This document shows positions 1 to 8,459 of a stretch of DNA of 64,000 nucleotides, piece after piece. The position numbers and the translations under genes were made by a program. The stretch lies in the NCBI RefSeq assembly GCF_000425565.1, contig NZ_KE384397.1:217746-281745 (forward strand), given 5' to 3'. Source of the DNA: Tepidiphilus margaritifer DSM 15129. GTDB taxonomy: Bacteria; Pseudomonadota; Gammaproteobacteria; Burkholderiales; Rhodocyclaceae. Numbering within the stretch: the stretch's first letter is position 1; each line of letters begins with the position of its first letter. The notes under the pieces are model-generated. The model did no database searches. It had not been told where the DNA came from and saw only the letters and a list, made by a program, of their open reading frames with translations.

Positions 1-1278
1 GTGCTCGCTTCAGGTCAGCCCTACCTGGCGATCGAAGAAAGGGACGGTTCGCGAGCGCTGCGGGCCGTCTATCCGGCCAAGGCGGCCACTGAATATCTCG
101 GCAAGAACTGCATCGCCTGCCATCAGGTGCCGGAGGGGACCGTGCTCGGCGCAGTGAGCATGCGCATCTCGCTCGAGCAGGCCGACTCGGCCACCCGCCA
201 TTTCGCCGCCTGGGTGGGGGGGTTTGCCATTCTTCTTGCCGTTGTCGCGGGATCGGTCATCGTCTGGGTGGTGCGCCGTTCGGTGGCGCGTCCGCTCACG
301 CACTTGGTCGCCAGCCTGGAAGAAATCGCCCAGGGAGAAGGCGATCTGACGCGTCGTCTGACGGTGGAGAGCGACGACGAGATCGGTGCGGCTGCGGCTG
401 GTTTCAACCGCATGCTCGAGACGGTGGCCGAGCTCGTGCGTGAAGTGAAACGTACGGCCGCCACGCTCGAAGAGGCGATGGCCGAGATGGTGCATAGCGG
501 CACGGCGGTGCGGGCCGGTGCGAAAACCCAGGGCGAGGTGGTGGCCCGCGTGCGGGACCTGATCGAACGATTGCATGAGGCCGCGTCGAGCGTCGCGCGG
601 GAGATCGCTGCCATCCAAGAAGCCTCCCACGTCAGCCGTGAGCGCACCGAAACGAGCCGCGTCCGACTGGCGGCGCTGGTCGACGCGTTTACTGCGATCG
701 AGCAGGCGCTTACTTCGCTGGTCGACGCCATGGCATCGTTTACCCAATCATCACATGACATTCGCGTCATAACTCAGGAAGTGCGTGAGATTGCCGACCA
801 GACGAACCTCCTTGCTTTGAACGCTGCGATCGAAGCGGCACGCGCAGGTGAGCTGGGGCGCGGTTTTGCAGTGGTGGCCGACGAAGTGCGCAAGCTTGCC
901 GAGAAATCCGGCGTTGCGGCCGGACGCATCGACGAGATCACCGCCGCCGTGGTCGAACGCAGCGACCGTCTCTATGCTGCCTTCGAATCGGGCCAAGAAA
1001 AGCTCAAAGAGGTACGCCGCGTTTCGGATGAAGTTACGGCGCGGCTTGCCGAAGCAGGAGAGGCGGTTGCCGACGTTGGGCGACGGCTGGATGCCATCGT
1101 CCAGGTCAGCGCCGACGAAGCCCAACTCGCCGATCAAGCCGCGGGTGCCGTCGAGGGGATTGCTCGAGAGAGCCAACGGCTCGACGCCGAAGTCGATGCC
1201 ATGGCCTCCGCGGTGGCCAAGGTACAGGCTCAGGCGCAGCAGCTCGTCGAGCGGGTGCGTCGATTCCGGGTCGAATGA
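1..1278 (+). CDS. Methyl-accepting chemotaxis protein with periplasmic CxxCH motif (5' end missing)
   Basis: The reading frame is open from the first base, so the N-terminus and first membrane helix probably lie outside the window. The visible part starts inside a periplasmic sensor domain that carries CIACH at about residues 37-41, a c-type haem attachment motif. A membrane helix follows (about 71-91), then a HAMP linker (about 92-140) and a long coiled-coil signalling domain. The conserved hairpin tip that contacts CheA/CheW lies at about 262-302 and includes [19 protein letters not shown]. The protein ends without an NWETF-type CheR-docking pentapeptide. Haem-containing sensor domains of this general type are known in some chemoreceptors and histidine kinases, where they sense redox state or gases. 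The role here (aerotaxis or redox taxis) is inferred. The first codon shown is GTG but need not be the true start. Confidence 0.9.
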   Translation: MLASGQPYLAIEERDGSRALRAVYPAKAATEYLGKNCIACHQVPEGTVLGAVSMRISLEQADSATRHFAAWVGGFAILLAVVAGSVIVWVVRRSVARPLTHLVASLEEIAQGEGDLTRRLTVESDDEIGAAAAGFNRMLETVAELVREVKRTAATLEEAMAEMVHSGTAVRAGAKTQGEVVARVRDLIERLHEAASSVAREIAAIQEASHVSRERTETSRVRLAALVDAFTAIEQALTSLVDAMASFTQSSHDIRVITQEVREIADQTNLLALNAAIEAARAGELGRGFAVVADEVRKLAEKSGVAAGRIDEITAAVVERSDRLYAAFESGQEKLKEVRRVSDEVTARLAEAGEAVADVGRRLDAIVQVSADEAQLADQAAGAVEGIARESQRLDAEVDAMASAVAKVQAQAQQLVERVRRFRVE

Positions 1279-1301
1279 AGGGGCGGCGTGCCCCTTCTTT
1301 T
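1278..1301 (+). terminator. Intrinsic terminator after the chemoreceptor gene
   Basis: A 7-bp stem (AAGGGGC paired with GCCCCTT, loop GGCGT) starts at the chemoreceptor stop codon and is followed by CTTTTA. It lies between two convergent genes and has its T-run on the plus strand. Confidence 0.75.
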
Positions 1302-1303
1302 AC

Positions 1304-2794
1304 TCACTGCCGTCGGATGGCGATGAACAAACGCATGCCGTTGCGATCGACCAGGACCGCGAACCGGTTGCCGGCTTTGTTCACCGCCTGACGGAATTCC
1401 TCTGGCGTGCGCACCGGCTGCTGGTTCACCGCCAGGATCACGTCACCTGGACGCAAGCCGGCGAGTGCCGCCGCCCCTTCGACACGGGTCACCAGCACGC
1501 CGCCTTCTTCCAGACCCCGCTCCTTCGCTTCCTGGGCAGTGATGGCGCGCACGGCGATGCCGGCCGCGATCGGCTCTCCGGCCGATTTCTTGCCGGGGGC
1601 TGCTGCGCGTGTGGTTTCTTCGTCCAATTCGGCCAACGTCACGCTCTTCTCCAGGCGCTTCCCTTGGCGCAGGAGCTCGACGCGTACCGCCTCGCCCGGT
1701 TTGCGCCGTCCGATGAGGCGCGGCAGGTCGGCGGAATCTTTGACTTTTTGACCATCGACCGCGACGATGACGTCGCCCGCCTGGATGCCGGCCTTGGCTG
1801 CCGGCCCGCCTTCCTCGACGTTGGCGACCAGCGCCCCTTCGGGTTTGTCGAGCCCGAAGCTCTTCGCCAGTTCCTCGTCCATGCCCTGGATGACCACGCC
1901 GAGTTTGCCGCGCTGTACCCGCCCGTAGGCGATGAGCTGATCCTTCACCTCCTGGGCCACGTCACTGGGGATGGCGAAGGCGATGCCCATGTAGCCGCCG
2001 GAGCGCGAATAGATCTGGCTGTTGATGCCGATCACTTCCCCGTCCATGTTGAAGAGCGGTCCGCCCGAATTCCCCGGGTTGATGGCTGCGTCGGTCTGGA
2101 TGAAGGGAACGTAGGTTTCGTCGGGCAGGCGCCGCGACTTGGCCGAGATGATGCCGGCGGTGACGCTGTGCTCGAAGCCGAAAGGCGAACCCACGGCGAT
2201 CACCCACTGGCCGACCCGGGCCTTCCCGGGATCACCGAACTTCACCGTGGGCAGACCCTTGGCCTCGATCTTGACCACTGCGATGTCGGTGCGGCGATCG
2301 GCGCCGACCACCTTGGCCGGGAATTTGCGACCATCGGTGAGCTGGACCGTGACTTCCGTTCCCTCATCGCCATTGCCCACGACGTGGGCATTGGTGAGGA
2401 TGTAGCCGTCGGACGAGACGATGAAGCCGGAACCGAGTCCGCGCTGCACCGGCGCTTCGCCCCGTCCGCCCGGCATTTGGGGCAACGGGATGCCGAAGCG
2501 GCGGAAGAATTCGAAGAAGGGATCGTTTTCGTCGAAGGGAAAAGGCAGGGCTTCTTCGCTCGAGCGGCTCACCACGGTGATATTGACCACCGTTGGTGTG
2601 ACCTGCTCGACCAGGTCGGCGAAATCTGGCAAACGCTGCTCGGAGCCGCCGAAGAGCACGGGACGCAAGGCCGGTTCGGCCGCGCCGACTGCGGGCACGA
2701 CGATGCCCGTTCCCAAGGCAAGGGCGAACGCCAGCGCCGCGCCACGACGGCGCAGGCCGGCAGAGGTAGGATGCCGCGGACTTATTCCCTTCAT
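1304..2794 (-). CDS. HtrA/Do-family periplasmic serine endoprotease with two PDZ domains
   Basis: The 496-residue protein has an N-terminal export signal (hydrophobic stretch about 19-36, ending GAA). A trypsin-like protease domain follows, with catalytic H137 (TNAHVV), D170 (RRTDIAV) and S243 (GNSGGPL). Two PDZ domains (about 290-380 and 400-490) complete the Do/DegP/MucD architecture. Such proteins degrade or refold damaged proteins in the periplasm. I chose the ATG at 2794 because GGAAGGAG lies just upstream; the frame stays open further but lacks a ribosome site. The gene is divergent from oxyR, with about 124 bp between the starts. Which DegP-like paralogue it is (DegP, DegQ or MucD) cannot be decided from the sequence alone. 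Confidence 0.93.
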   Translation of the reverse strand: MKGISPRHPTSAGLRRRGAALAFALALGTGIVVPAVGAAEPALRPVLFGGSEQRLPDFADLVEQVTPTVVNITVVSRSSEEALPFPFDENDPFFEFFRRFGIPLPQMPGGRGEAPVQRGLGSGFIVSSDGYILTNAHVVGNGDEGTEVTVQLTDGRKFPAKVVGADRRTDIAVVKIEAKGLPTVKFGDPGKARVGQWVIAVGSPFGFEHSVTAGIISAKSRRLPDETYVPFIQTDAAINPGNSGGPLFNMDGEVIGINSQIYSRSGGYMGIAFAIPSDVAQEVKDQLIAYGRVQRGKLGVVIQGMDEELAKSFGLDKPEGALVANVEEGGPAAKAGIQAGDVIVAVDGQKVKDSADLPRLIGRRKPGEAVRVELLRQGKRLEKSVTLAELDEETTRAAAPGKKSAGEPIAAGIAVRAITAQEAKERGLEEGGVLVTRVEGAAALAGLRPGDVILAVNQQPVRTPEEFRQAVNKAGNRFAVLVDRNGMRLFIAIRRQ

Positions 2795-2918
2795 GGCTAC
2801 TCCTTCCGTCAAGAAAAAAACCCATTTTACGGGATCGTTCGGGAACAAAAAGCCGGCATCAATGGTAAAAAGATTTGATACACTGGCCGAAGACGGCTGC
2901 CGGCAAGAGGAACGCATC

Positions 2919-3878
2919 ATGACGCTCACCGATTTGCGCTATCTCGTCGCGCTCGCGCAGGAGCGGCATTTCGGCCGCGCCGCCGAGCGTTGTCACGTGA
3001 GTCAGCCGACGCTCTCCGTGGCGATCAAGAAACTGGAACAGCATCTCGGTGTGTTGCTCTTCGAGCGCAATCCCAACGAAGTCAAACTCACCGAGATCGG
3101 GCGTCAGGTGGCCGAGCAGGCCGAACGGGTGCTGCGCGAGGCGCAGCGCGTCGAAGAGATCGCCCAGGCCGGCAAGGATCCCCTCATCGGGCCTTTGCGG
3201 CTAGGGGTCATTTTCACCATCGGTCCTTATCTGCTGCCACGGCTCATTCCCCTGGTGCATGAGCTCGCTCCCAAGATGCCGCTCATCATTCACGAGGATT
3301 ACACCTCGAAGCTCGCCGAGCAGCTCAAGCACGGCGAGATCGACGTCGCCGTCCTCGCCCTGCCCTTCTCCGAGCCGGGGCTCGTCACGCAGCCGGTCTA
3401 CGATGAGCCTTTTCGCGTCCTCATGCCGTCCGGGCACCCCTGGACGAGCCTGGAGCGTATTCCGGCGGCCAAGCTCGCGGAGGAAAACGTGTTGTTGCTG
3501 GGGGCGGGTAATTGCTTCCGTGATCAGGTGCTCCAGGTCTGCCCCGAGTGCCTTCGTCGCTCGCCGCTGCAGGAAGCGCTCGCGGGTAGTTCTCTGGAAA
3601 CCATCCGTTACATGGTGGCGAGCGGTTTGGGTGTGACCGTGTTGCCCTCGTCGGCCGCCGACGACGCTTCCCGCATGAACCCTCTGCTTGCGGTACGACC
3701 TTTCGCCGAGCCTGAACCATACCGCCGGGTGGTATTGGTGTGGCGCGTCACCTATCCGCGCCATGGCGCCATCGACGTGCTGCGCCGCGCCATCTTTGCG
3801 GCGCAACTGCCCGGTGTGCGCCCGGTCGGCCCTTCTCCACGGCGCGCCGCGGTCGCCGAGCCGGTCGCCGCCGATTGA
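2919..3878 (+). CDS. oxyR: OxyR, peroxide-sensing LysR-type transcriptional regulator
   Basis: This 319-residue LysR-family protein has an N-terminal winged helix-turn-helix (about 1-60, containing FGRAAERCHVSQPTLS) and a substrate-type regulatory domain. The redox pair is visible as C199 and C208 in the segment GNCFRDQVLQVCPE, at the same numbers as the peroxide-reactive cysteines of E. coli OxyR. In the family, oxidation to a disulfide switches on peroxide-defence genes. The ATG at 2919 is preceded by AGAGG. The next gene is dps, a well-known OxyR target in other bacteria, about 100 bp downstream with its own promoter. A longer upstream frame exists but overlaps the divergent protease gene and is not needed. 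Confidence 0.95.
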   Translation: MTLTDLRYLVALAQERHFGRAAERCHVSQPTLSVAIKKLEQHLGVLLFERNPNEVKLTEIGRQVAEQAERVLREAQRVEEIAQAGKDPLIGPLRLGVIFTIGPYLLPRLIPLVHELAPKMPLIIHEDYTSKLAEQLKHGEIDVAVLALPFSEPGLVTQPVYDEPFRVLMPSGHPWTSLERIPAAKLAEENVLLLGAGNCFRDQVLQVCPECLRRSPLQEALAGSSLETIRYMVASGLGVTVLPSSAADDASRMNPLLAVRPFAEPEPYRRVVLVWRVTYPRHGAIDVLRRAIFAAQLPGVRPVGPSPRRAAVAEPVAAD

Positions 3879-3895
3879 AAGCGGCGAAGATGGCG

Positions 3896-3939
3896 ATCGT
3901 TACCGTCGATTTGGCAATGCCCCCTTCGTAGGCTATAGT
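3896..3939 (+). promoter_or_regulatory. dps promoter with candidate OxyR contact site
   Basis: A strong sigma-70-type promoter is visible: TTGGCA at 3911-3916, a 17-bp spacer, and TATAGT at 3934-3939. The inverted pair ATCG-N7-CGAT (3896-3910) sits directly against the -35 box and has the 4-7-4 spacing of an OxyR half-site (consensus ATAG-N7-CTAT). The promoter is well supported. The OxyR site is a weak match and is inferred from position and neighbourhood. Confidence 0.6.
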
Positions 3940-3980
3940 GAGAATCAACAAGGTTTCGTGATCACGCACAGGAGGTAGCA

Positions 3981-4451
3981 ATGAGCACCATCGACATCGG
4001 AATCAAAGAAGAAGACCGCAAAAAAATCGCCGACGGGCTCGCCAAGCTCTTGGCCGATTCCTATACACTGTACTTGGCCACGCACAACTTCCATTGGAAC
4101 GTGACGGGGCCGATGTTCAATACCCTGCACGCGATGTTCGAGCAGCAATACACCGAACTCGCCACGGCGGTCGACGACATCGCCGAACGTATCCGCGCGC
4201 TAGGCTATCCTGCACCCGGTACCTACGCCGAATTCGTCAAGCTTACCCGCCTCGAAGAGCCCAAGCCCGGCCTCAAAGCCGAAGACATGATTCGCTATCT
4301 CATCAAGGGCCAGGAAGCGGTGGTGCGTACGGCGCGTGAGACGCTGCCCGTGGCGGAAAAGGCCGACGATCAGCCCACGATCGACCTGCTCACCCAGCGC
4401 ATGCAGATCCACGAAAAGAACGCCTGGATGCTGCGTAGCCTGCTCGAGTGA
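3981..4451 (+). CDS. dps: Dps-family ferritin-like DNA-protection protein
   Basis: The 156-residue protein is the size of a Dps subunit. The ferroxidase-site residues are present: H38 (FHWN), H50 and E54 on one subunit face, and D65 and E69 (DDIAER) on the other, with the spacing seen in E. coli Dps. Dps dodecamers oxidise Fe(II) with peroxide and store the iron, and many also coat DNA. There is no long Lys-rich N-terminal tail, so DNA binding is uncertain. The ribosome site AGGAGGT precedes the ATG at 3981. The gene follows oxyR, fitting peroxide control. Confidence 0.93.
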   Translation: MSTIDIGIKEEDRKKIADGLAKLLADSYTLYLATHNFHWNVTGPMFNTLHAMFEQQYTELATAVDDIAERIRALGYPAPGTYAEFVKLTRLEEPKPGLKAEDMIRYLIKGQEAVVRTARETLPVAEKADDQPTIDLLTQRMQIHEKNAWMLRSLLE

Positions 4452-4480
4452 TCCCTCCTTCCGCAGAATGTGCTGCGGTG

Positions 4481-4509
4481 GCCGGCCGGGAAATCGGTCG
4501 GCTTTTTTT
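4481..4509 (+). terminator. Intrinsic terminator after dps
   Basis: An 8-bp stem (GCCGGCCG with CGGTCGGC, one G-T pair) and a 6-nt loop are followed by seven T residues, 30 bp after the dps stop. Confidence 0.85.
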
Positions 4510-4585
4510 GTATGTGTCGTGGATACTGCAGCTGTCCGAAGAAGGGTTCGGCAGAAAAAATGCGCCGGAAGGGAGGATCGAGAAG

Positions 4586-4661
4586 TGGCGCGCCCGGCAG
4601 GAATCGAACCTGCGACCTTTGGCTTCGGAGGCCAACGCTCTATCCCCTGAGCTACGGGCGC
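4586..4661 (-). tRNA. tRNA-Arg (anticodon CCG)
   Basis: On the minus strand the 76 nt fold as a full cloverleaf. The acceptor stem is GCGCCCG/CGGGCGC with discriminator G and encoded CCA. The D-arm contains AGCTCAGGGGATAGAGC, the anticodon stem is TTGGC/GCCAA around the loop CTCCGAA, and the T-loop is GGTTCGATTCC. Anticodon CCG reads the Arg codon CGG. The rest of the gap between dps and the next gene (about 4510-4585 and 4662-4798) shows nothing I can assign. Confidence 0.96.
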
Positions 4662-4798
4662 GGAAAGACAGGCAGGAATTATCGCACAAAACCTGCCACG
4701 TGCGGCTGGTGCGCGCCGCGTCGGTTTGGTCGTGACAGCTTGCCGACAGGTTCGGAGGCGACAATGATTCCTTTGGTGGTTTTGATGGTCTTTGTTCG

Positions 4799-5647
4799 AT
4801 GACTCGATGGAGCGTGTCTGTGAAGAAGACGAGTGTTTCCCTCTGGTTGTCGTTGGCCTTGGGATGGTCTGTATTTCTGGCCGTGCCGGCATTGGCGCAG
4901 ACTCCGGCAGAGCCGAACGGTACGGCCCGTGTCGACGGCGGCGGGACGGTGCACGTCGCCACGGGATTCAATTTCACCGTCTTGCTGAAATCGGACGGTA
5001 CGCTGTGGGCGGCGGGCGGCAATCACTTCGGTCAGCTCGCCGACGGGTCGACCGAAGATCGGCCGACTTTCGTGCAGATGAAGGATATCGATGGCAATCC
5101 CATGACGGGGGTCGTGGCGGTCACGGCCGGCTACAACTTCGCCGTGGCGCTCAAGAACGATGGCACTCTGTGGGCGACGGGGGGCAACCATTATGGTCAG
5201 CTCGCCGATGGCACCACCAATGATCGCGCCGGTTTCGTCCGCATGCGTGACGTCGACGGCAAGCCGATGACCGGCGTGGTTGCAGTGAGCTCCGAGCATT
5301 CCCTGTCCTACCATACAATCGCTCTGCGCAACGACGGGACCGTATGGGCTGCCGGCTACAATGCCAATGGCCAGCTCGCCGATGGCACCACCACCAATCG
5401 TCCGGGTTTCGTGCTGTGCAAGGACGAACGGGGCGCGCCCATGGCCGGGGCGATGGCCCTGGCCGCGGGACACAACTTCACCGTGGTGCTCAAGGAAGAC
5501 GGAACCCTGTGGGCGAGCGGCGGTAACCGCTACGGTCAGCTCGCCGACGGTTCGAACGAGGATCGGGCCGTGTTCGTGCCCATGAAGGGGGCCGACGGCA
5601 AGCCGATGCGGGGCTTGGCGGCGCCATCGCCGGCGAAGGAGCCTTGA
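4799..5647 (+). CDS. Exported RCC1-like repeat protein
   Basis: The 282-residue product has a signal peptide (hydrophobic about 14-31, ending PALA|QT) and then four repeats of about 55 residues. Each contains a version of DGTLWAxGGNxYGQLADGT followed by DR and FV, and then DGxPM. This is the RCC1/BNR pattern that folds as a beta-propeller blade; four visible repeats could form a partial or multimeric propeller. Bacterial proteins of this kind are poorly characterised and no function can be read from the sequence. It ends 3 bp before the kup start, and the kup ribosome site lies inside its last codons, so the two are probably co-transcribed. The start at 4799 has only a weak ribosome site. Confidence 0.8.
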   Translation: MTRWSVSVKKTSVSLWLSLALGWSVFLAVPALAQTPAEPNGTARVDGGGTVHVATGFNFTVLLKSDGTLWAAGGNHFGQLADGSTEDRPTFVQMKDIDGNPMTGVVAVTAGYNFAVALKNDGTLWATGGNHYGQLADGTTNDRAGFVRMRDVDGKPMTGVVAVSSEHSLSYHTIALRNDGTVWAAGYNANGQLADGTTTNRPGFVLCKDERGAPMAGAMALAAGHNFTVVLKEDGTLWASGGNRYGQLADGSNEDRAVFVPMKGADGKPMRGLAAPSPAKEP

Positions 5648-5650
5648 CGC

Positions 5651-7558
5651 GTGAAAGGGGAAACGCTCGCCTTGCACCAGCAAGAAGCATCCCCTCGTGG
5701 CAAGCAACTGGCGCTCTTGTGCCTGGGCGCGCTGGGGGTGGTCTATGGCGACATCGGCACGAGCCCGCTGTATTCGGTCAAGGAAGTCTTCGCCGGAAAC
5801 CACCCCGTTCCCGTCGACCGCCTCAATGTGCTCGGCAGCCTGTCGCTCTTCTTTTGGGCGCTGGTGATCGTGGTGGCGGTGAAGTACGTGGTCTTCATCA
5901 TGCGTGCCGACAACCGTGGCGAGGGTGGCATCATGGCGCTGCTCGCCCTGGCGCTGCGGGGCATGCCGGCCACGGGGCGGGCGCAACCCCTCATCCTGGG
6001 ACTGGGCATTCTGGGGGCGGCCATGTTCTATGGTGACGGCATGGTGACTCCTGCCATCTCGGTGCTCTCGGCCATCGAAGGTCTGGAGATCGTCGCGCCT
6101 TCGCTCGAGCGACTGGTGGTGCCGCTCGCCCTCGTCGTGCTCTTCGCCCTCTTTTATGTCCAGCATCATGGCACGCGCCTCGTCGGGCATGCCTTTGGTC
6201 CGGTGATGTTCGTTTGGTTCGTGGTGCTGGCGCTCCTTGGTCTCAATCAGATCCTCGCCGTGCCGGAAGTGCTCGTGGCGATGGATCCCCGCCATGCTTG
6301 GCGTTTCCTCGAGCACAATCACGCGTTGGCGCTTGCCGCCGTGGGCAACGTCATGCTCGCGCTCACGGGCGCGGAGGCGCTTTACGCCGACATGGGGCAC
6401 TTTGGACGCAAGCCCATCCGGCGCAGCTGGTTCCTGTTCGTGCTCCCGGCCCTGGTGCTCAACTATTTCGGTCAGGGTGCGCTGCTGCTGCGCGATGCCC
6501 ACGCGGCCGAGAACCCCTTCTTTCTCATGGCCCCCGAATGGGCGCTCTACCCCATGCTGGGGCTGGCGACGCTCGCTACCGTCATCGCCTCCCAGTCCGT
6601 CATCTCGGGTGCGTACTCCATGACGCGCCAGGCGATCCAGCTGGGTTTCCTGCCGCGCATGGAGGTGCGCCACACTTCGGAACAGGAGGAAGGGCAGATC
6701 TATGTGCCGGTACTCAACTGGGCCCTGATGGTCGCAGTGATGCTGCTGGTGCTCGGGTTTCGCTCCTCGAACAACCTCGCGGCGGCCTACGGCCTGGCGG
6801 TGATCGGCACTATGCTCATCACGTCGATCCTGGCCATGGTGGTGGCCGCGCGTTTGTGGGGCTGGGGCTGGAAACGGTCGATGGCGCTCTTTTCCTGTTT
6901 CCTCTTGGTCGACCTCGTCTTCTTCGTGGCCAACGTGCTGAAAATCCCCGACGGCGGCTGGTTCCCGCTGTGCGTGGGGTTGGTAGTCTTCGTGGTGATG
7001 CTCACCTGGAAACAAGGGCGGGAGTTGCTCATCGAGCGCCTCGAGGGCGGACGCATGAGCTTGGCGGGATTCATCGAGTCGCTGAAGGGCGGCATGCCGC
7101 TGCGCGTGCCGGGTACGGCGGTCTTCCTCAACGCCCACCCCGACCGGGTGCCACATGCGCTGCTGCACAACCTCATGCACAACAAGATCCTGCACGAGCG
7201 CGTGGTGGTGGCAAGCGTCCACTTCGAGGACGTCCCCTACGTGCCGCCCGCCGAGCGGCTCGAAGTAAAAGCCCTGCCGGAAAATTTCTGGCAGGTGATC
7301 GTGCGCTACGGATTCATGGACGAACCCGACCTGCCGGCGGCACTCGCCGGCGCCGCCTCCCTGGGACTGGAGTGCGAGCCGCTGGCGACCTCCTGGTTCT
7401 TGGGGCGCGAGTCGGTCATTCCCCGCCCCAGCCCCGAGATGCGCCTGTGGCGCAAACGGGTCTTCGTCGCCCTGCACCGCAACGCCGGCAGCGTCACCGC
7501 CTTCTTCAAGATTCCGCCCAACCGCGTCGTCGAGCTCGGCACGCAAGTGTTGCTGTAG
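5651..7558 (+). CDS. kup: Kup-family low-affinity potassium uptake transporter
   Basis: The 635-residue protein begins at a GTG preceded by GAAGGAG. The N-terminal helix carries the Kup signature GVVYGDIGTSPLY (about 29-41), and about twelve hydrophobic helices follow up to roughly residue 450. A hydrophilic cytoplasmic C-terminal domain completes the standard length of the family. Kup proteins import K+ together with H+. The gene starts 3 bp after the RCC1-like gene. A long open frame on the opposite strand across this gene is a codon-bias shadow. Confidence 0.95.
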   Translation: MKGETLALHQQEASPRGKQLALLCLGALGVVYGDIGTSPLYSVKEVFAGNHPVPVDRLNVLGSLSLFFWALVIVVAVKYVVFIMRADNRGEGGIMALLALALRGMPATGRAQPLILGLGILGAAMFYGDGMVTPAISVLSAIEGLEIVAPSLERLVVPLALVVLFALFYVQHHGTRLVGHAFGPVMFVWFVVLALLGLNQILAVPEVLVAMDPRHAWRFLEHNHALALAAVGNVMLALTGAEALYADMGHFGRKPIRRSWFLFVLPALVLNYFGQGALLLRDAHAAENPFFLMAPEWALYPMLGLATLATVIASQSVISGAYSMTRQAIQLGFLPRMEVRHTSEQEEGQIYVPVLNWALMVAVMLLVLGFRSSNNLAAAYGLAVIGTMLITSILAMVVAARLWGWGWKRSMALFSCFLLVDLVFFVANVLKIPDGGWFPLCVGLVVFVVMLTWKQGRELLIERLEGGRMSLAGFIESLKGGMPLRVPGTAVFLNAHPDRVPHALLHNLMHNKILHERVVVASVHFEDVPYVPPAERLEVKALPENFWQVIVRYGFMDEPDLPAALAGAASLGLECEPLATSWFLGRESVIPRPSPEMRLWRKRVFVALHRNAGSVTAFFKIPPNRVVELGTQVLL

Positions 7559-7586
7559 TCTCGACGCGGCGGGCGGCGGGTGGGCG

Positions 7587-8294
7587 TCACACCGACGTGC
7601 TGACGAGATTGCCGACCGCCGAACTCGCGGTATTGGCGGCGGCGTAACCCAAGCTTTGCTGCAACTTGGTGAGGAATTCCTGCAGCGTGGCTTGCGACGT
7701 GCCGGACGCGCTGGATGTGCCCGACGATGTGCCACTGGCTTGTTGCAGGTCGGAGACAACTTTCGAGAACGCCGTCTGCAGGTCGGAAGGAACGTTGCCG
7801 CTGCTCACCTGATTGATGAGGGCGGACAGATCCGACGAGAAACGCGCGCCCGGTCCTCCTGCGGCCTGTACCGTGCTGCTGCCGCTCGTCGTCGAGCTCG
7901 TGGCCGTGGTATTGCCGGCCGATTTCATCGCCTCGAACAGGGTGTGCATGAGCTGGCGCATATCGTCGCGCAGGCTCGAAGTCTGCGAATCGGTGGTGGC
8001 GGTGGCGGCCGATCCACTCCCGGATGTGGTCGTGCTGGTCGTCCCCGTCGCGGGGGTCGTCGTGCTTGATGAGGCGCCGGTCGTTGCCGGAGTTTGCGGT
8101 GCAGGAAAATTCAATCCCAGACTCTGGAACGCCTGCATCACGGCCTGGCGCATCATGCCGCCCTCGCCGCGATGGGGCCGCATCGGGGGCAGGGATTCGG
8201 CAGCATTGGTCTGCGCCGTCGTCGAAGTGGCGTTCTGCAGCGACGTGAGGGAAGAGAGGTAGGAGGTGGCGGAAACGTTGGCGAGTGTGCTCAT
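7587..8294 (-). CDS. Ser/Thr/Ala-rich conserved protein of unknown function
   Basis: The 235-residue protein is dominated by Ser, Thr, Ala, Gly and Gln. It has no Cys, no membrane helix and no classical signal peptide. Two better-structured patches are a Gly/Met-rich segment around residues 37-62 (GEGGMMRQAVMQAFQSLGL) and an amphipathic C-terminus (ATLQEFLTKLQQSLG) ending in NLVSTSV. This layout, with a low-complexity centre and helical ends, resembles a family of uncharacterised betaproteobacterial proteins and also flagellar or type III-type secreted proteins. The ATG at 8294 is preceded by CAGGAGC. A sigma-54-type promoter lies about 55 bp upstream, which would fit a flagellar or stress regulon. 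No function is assigned. Confidence 0.75.
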   Translation of the reverse strand: MSTLANVSATSYLSSLTSLQNATSTTAQTNAAESLPPMRPHRGEGGMMRQAVMQAFQSLGLNFPAPQTPATTGASSSTTTPATGTTSTTTSGSGSAATATTDSQTSSLRDDMRQLMHTLFEAMKSAGNTTATSSTTSGSSTVQAAGGPGARFSSDLSALINQVSSGNVPSDLQTAFSKVVSDLQQASGTSSGTSSASGTSQATLQEFLTKLQQSLGYAAANTASSAVGNLVSTSV

Positions 8295-8348
8295 GGTCGT
8301 GCTCCTGGAATCAGGGGGTGGAACGGGGAGGTTGATATTTGATCTTTC

Positions 8349-8364
8349 AGCAAATTTCGTACCA
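8349..8364 (-). promoter_or_regulatory. Probable sigma-54 (-24/-12) promoter for the Ser/Thr-rich protein gene
   Basis: On the minus strand the 16-mer TGGTACGAAATTTGCT matches the consensus TGGCAC-R-N4-TTGCW with one mismatch, with intact GG and GC at the correct spacing. It sits about 55 bp before the start codon at 8294, giving a leader of about 40-45 nt. Confidence 0.65.
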
Positions 8365-8425
8365 TCCTTTCGGCACTTCCTGCTTCGGGAGAGTCAGCCG
8401 CCCGTTGGGGAGGTTTCGATCATCC

Positions 8426-8443
8426 TTGCCGTTCCTACGGCAA
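8426..8443. repeat. Perfect inverted repeat upstream of the sigma-54 promoter
   Basis: TTGCCGT-TCCT-ACGGCAA is a 7-bp perfect palindrome with a 4-nt centre. It lies 17 bp past the stop of the lipoprotein gene and about 62 bp upstream of the -24 element. It could be an activator site or an RNA hairpin that ends the upstream gene; there is no T-run on either strand. Confidence 0.45.
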
Positions 8444-8459
8444 TCTCTGCCGGCAAAAA

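Noticed and set aside
4679-7759. A 1026-codon open frame on the minus strand opposite kup and the RCC1-like gene
   Set aside because: The product is low-complexity and His/Arg/Gln-rich with no domain; the plus-strand genes explain the region.
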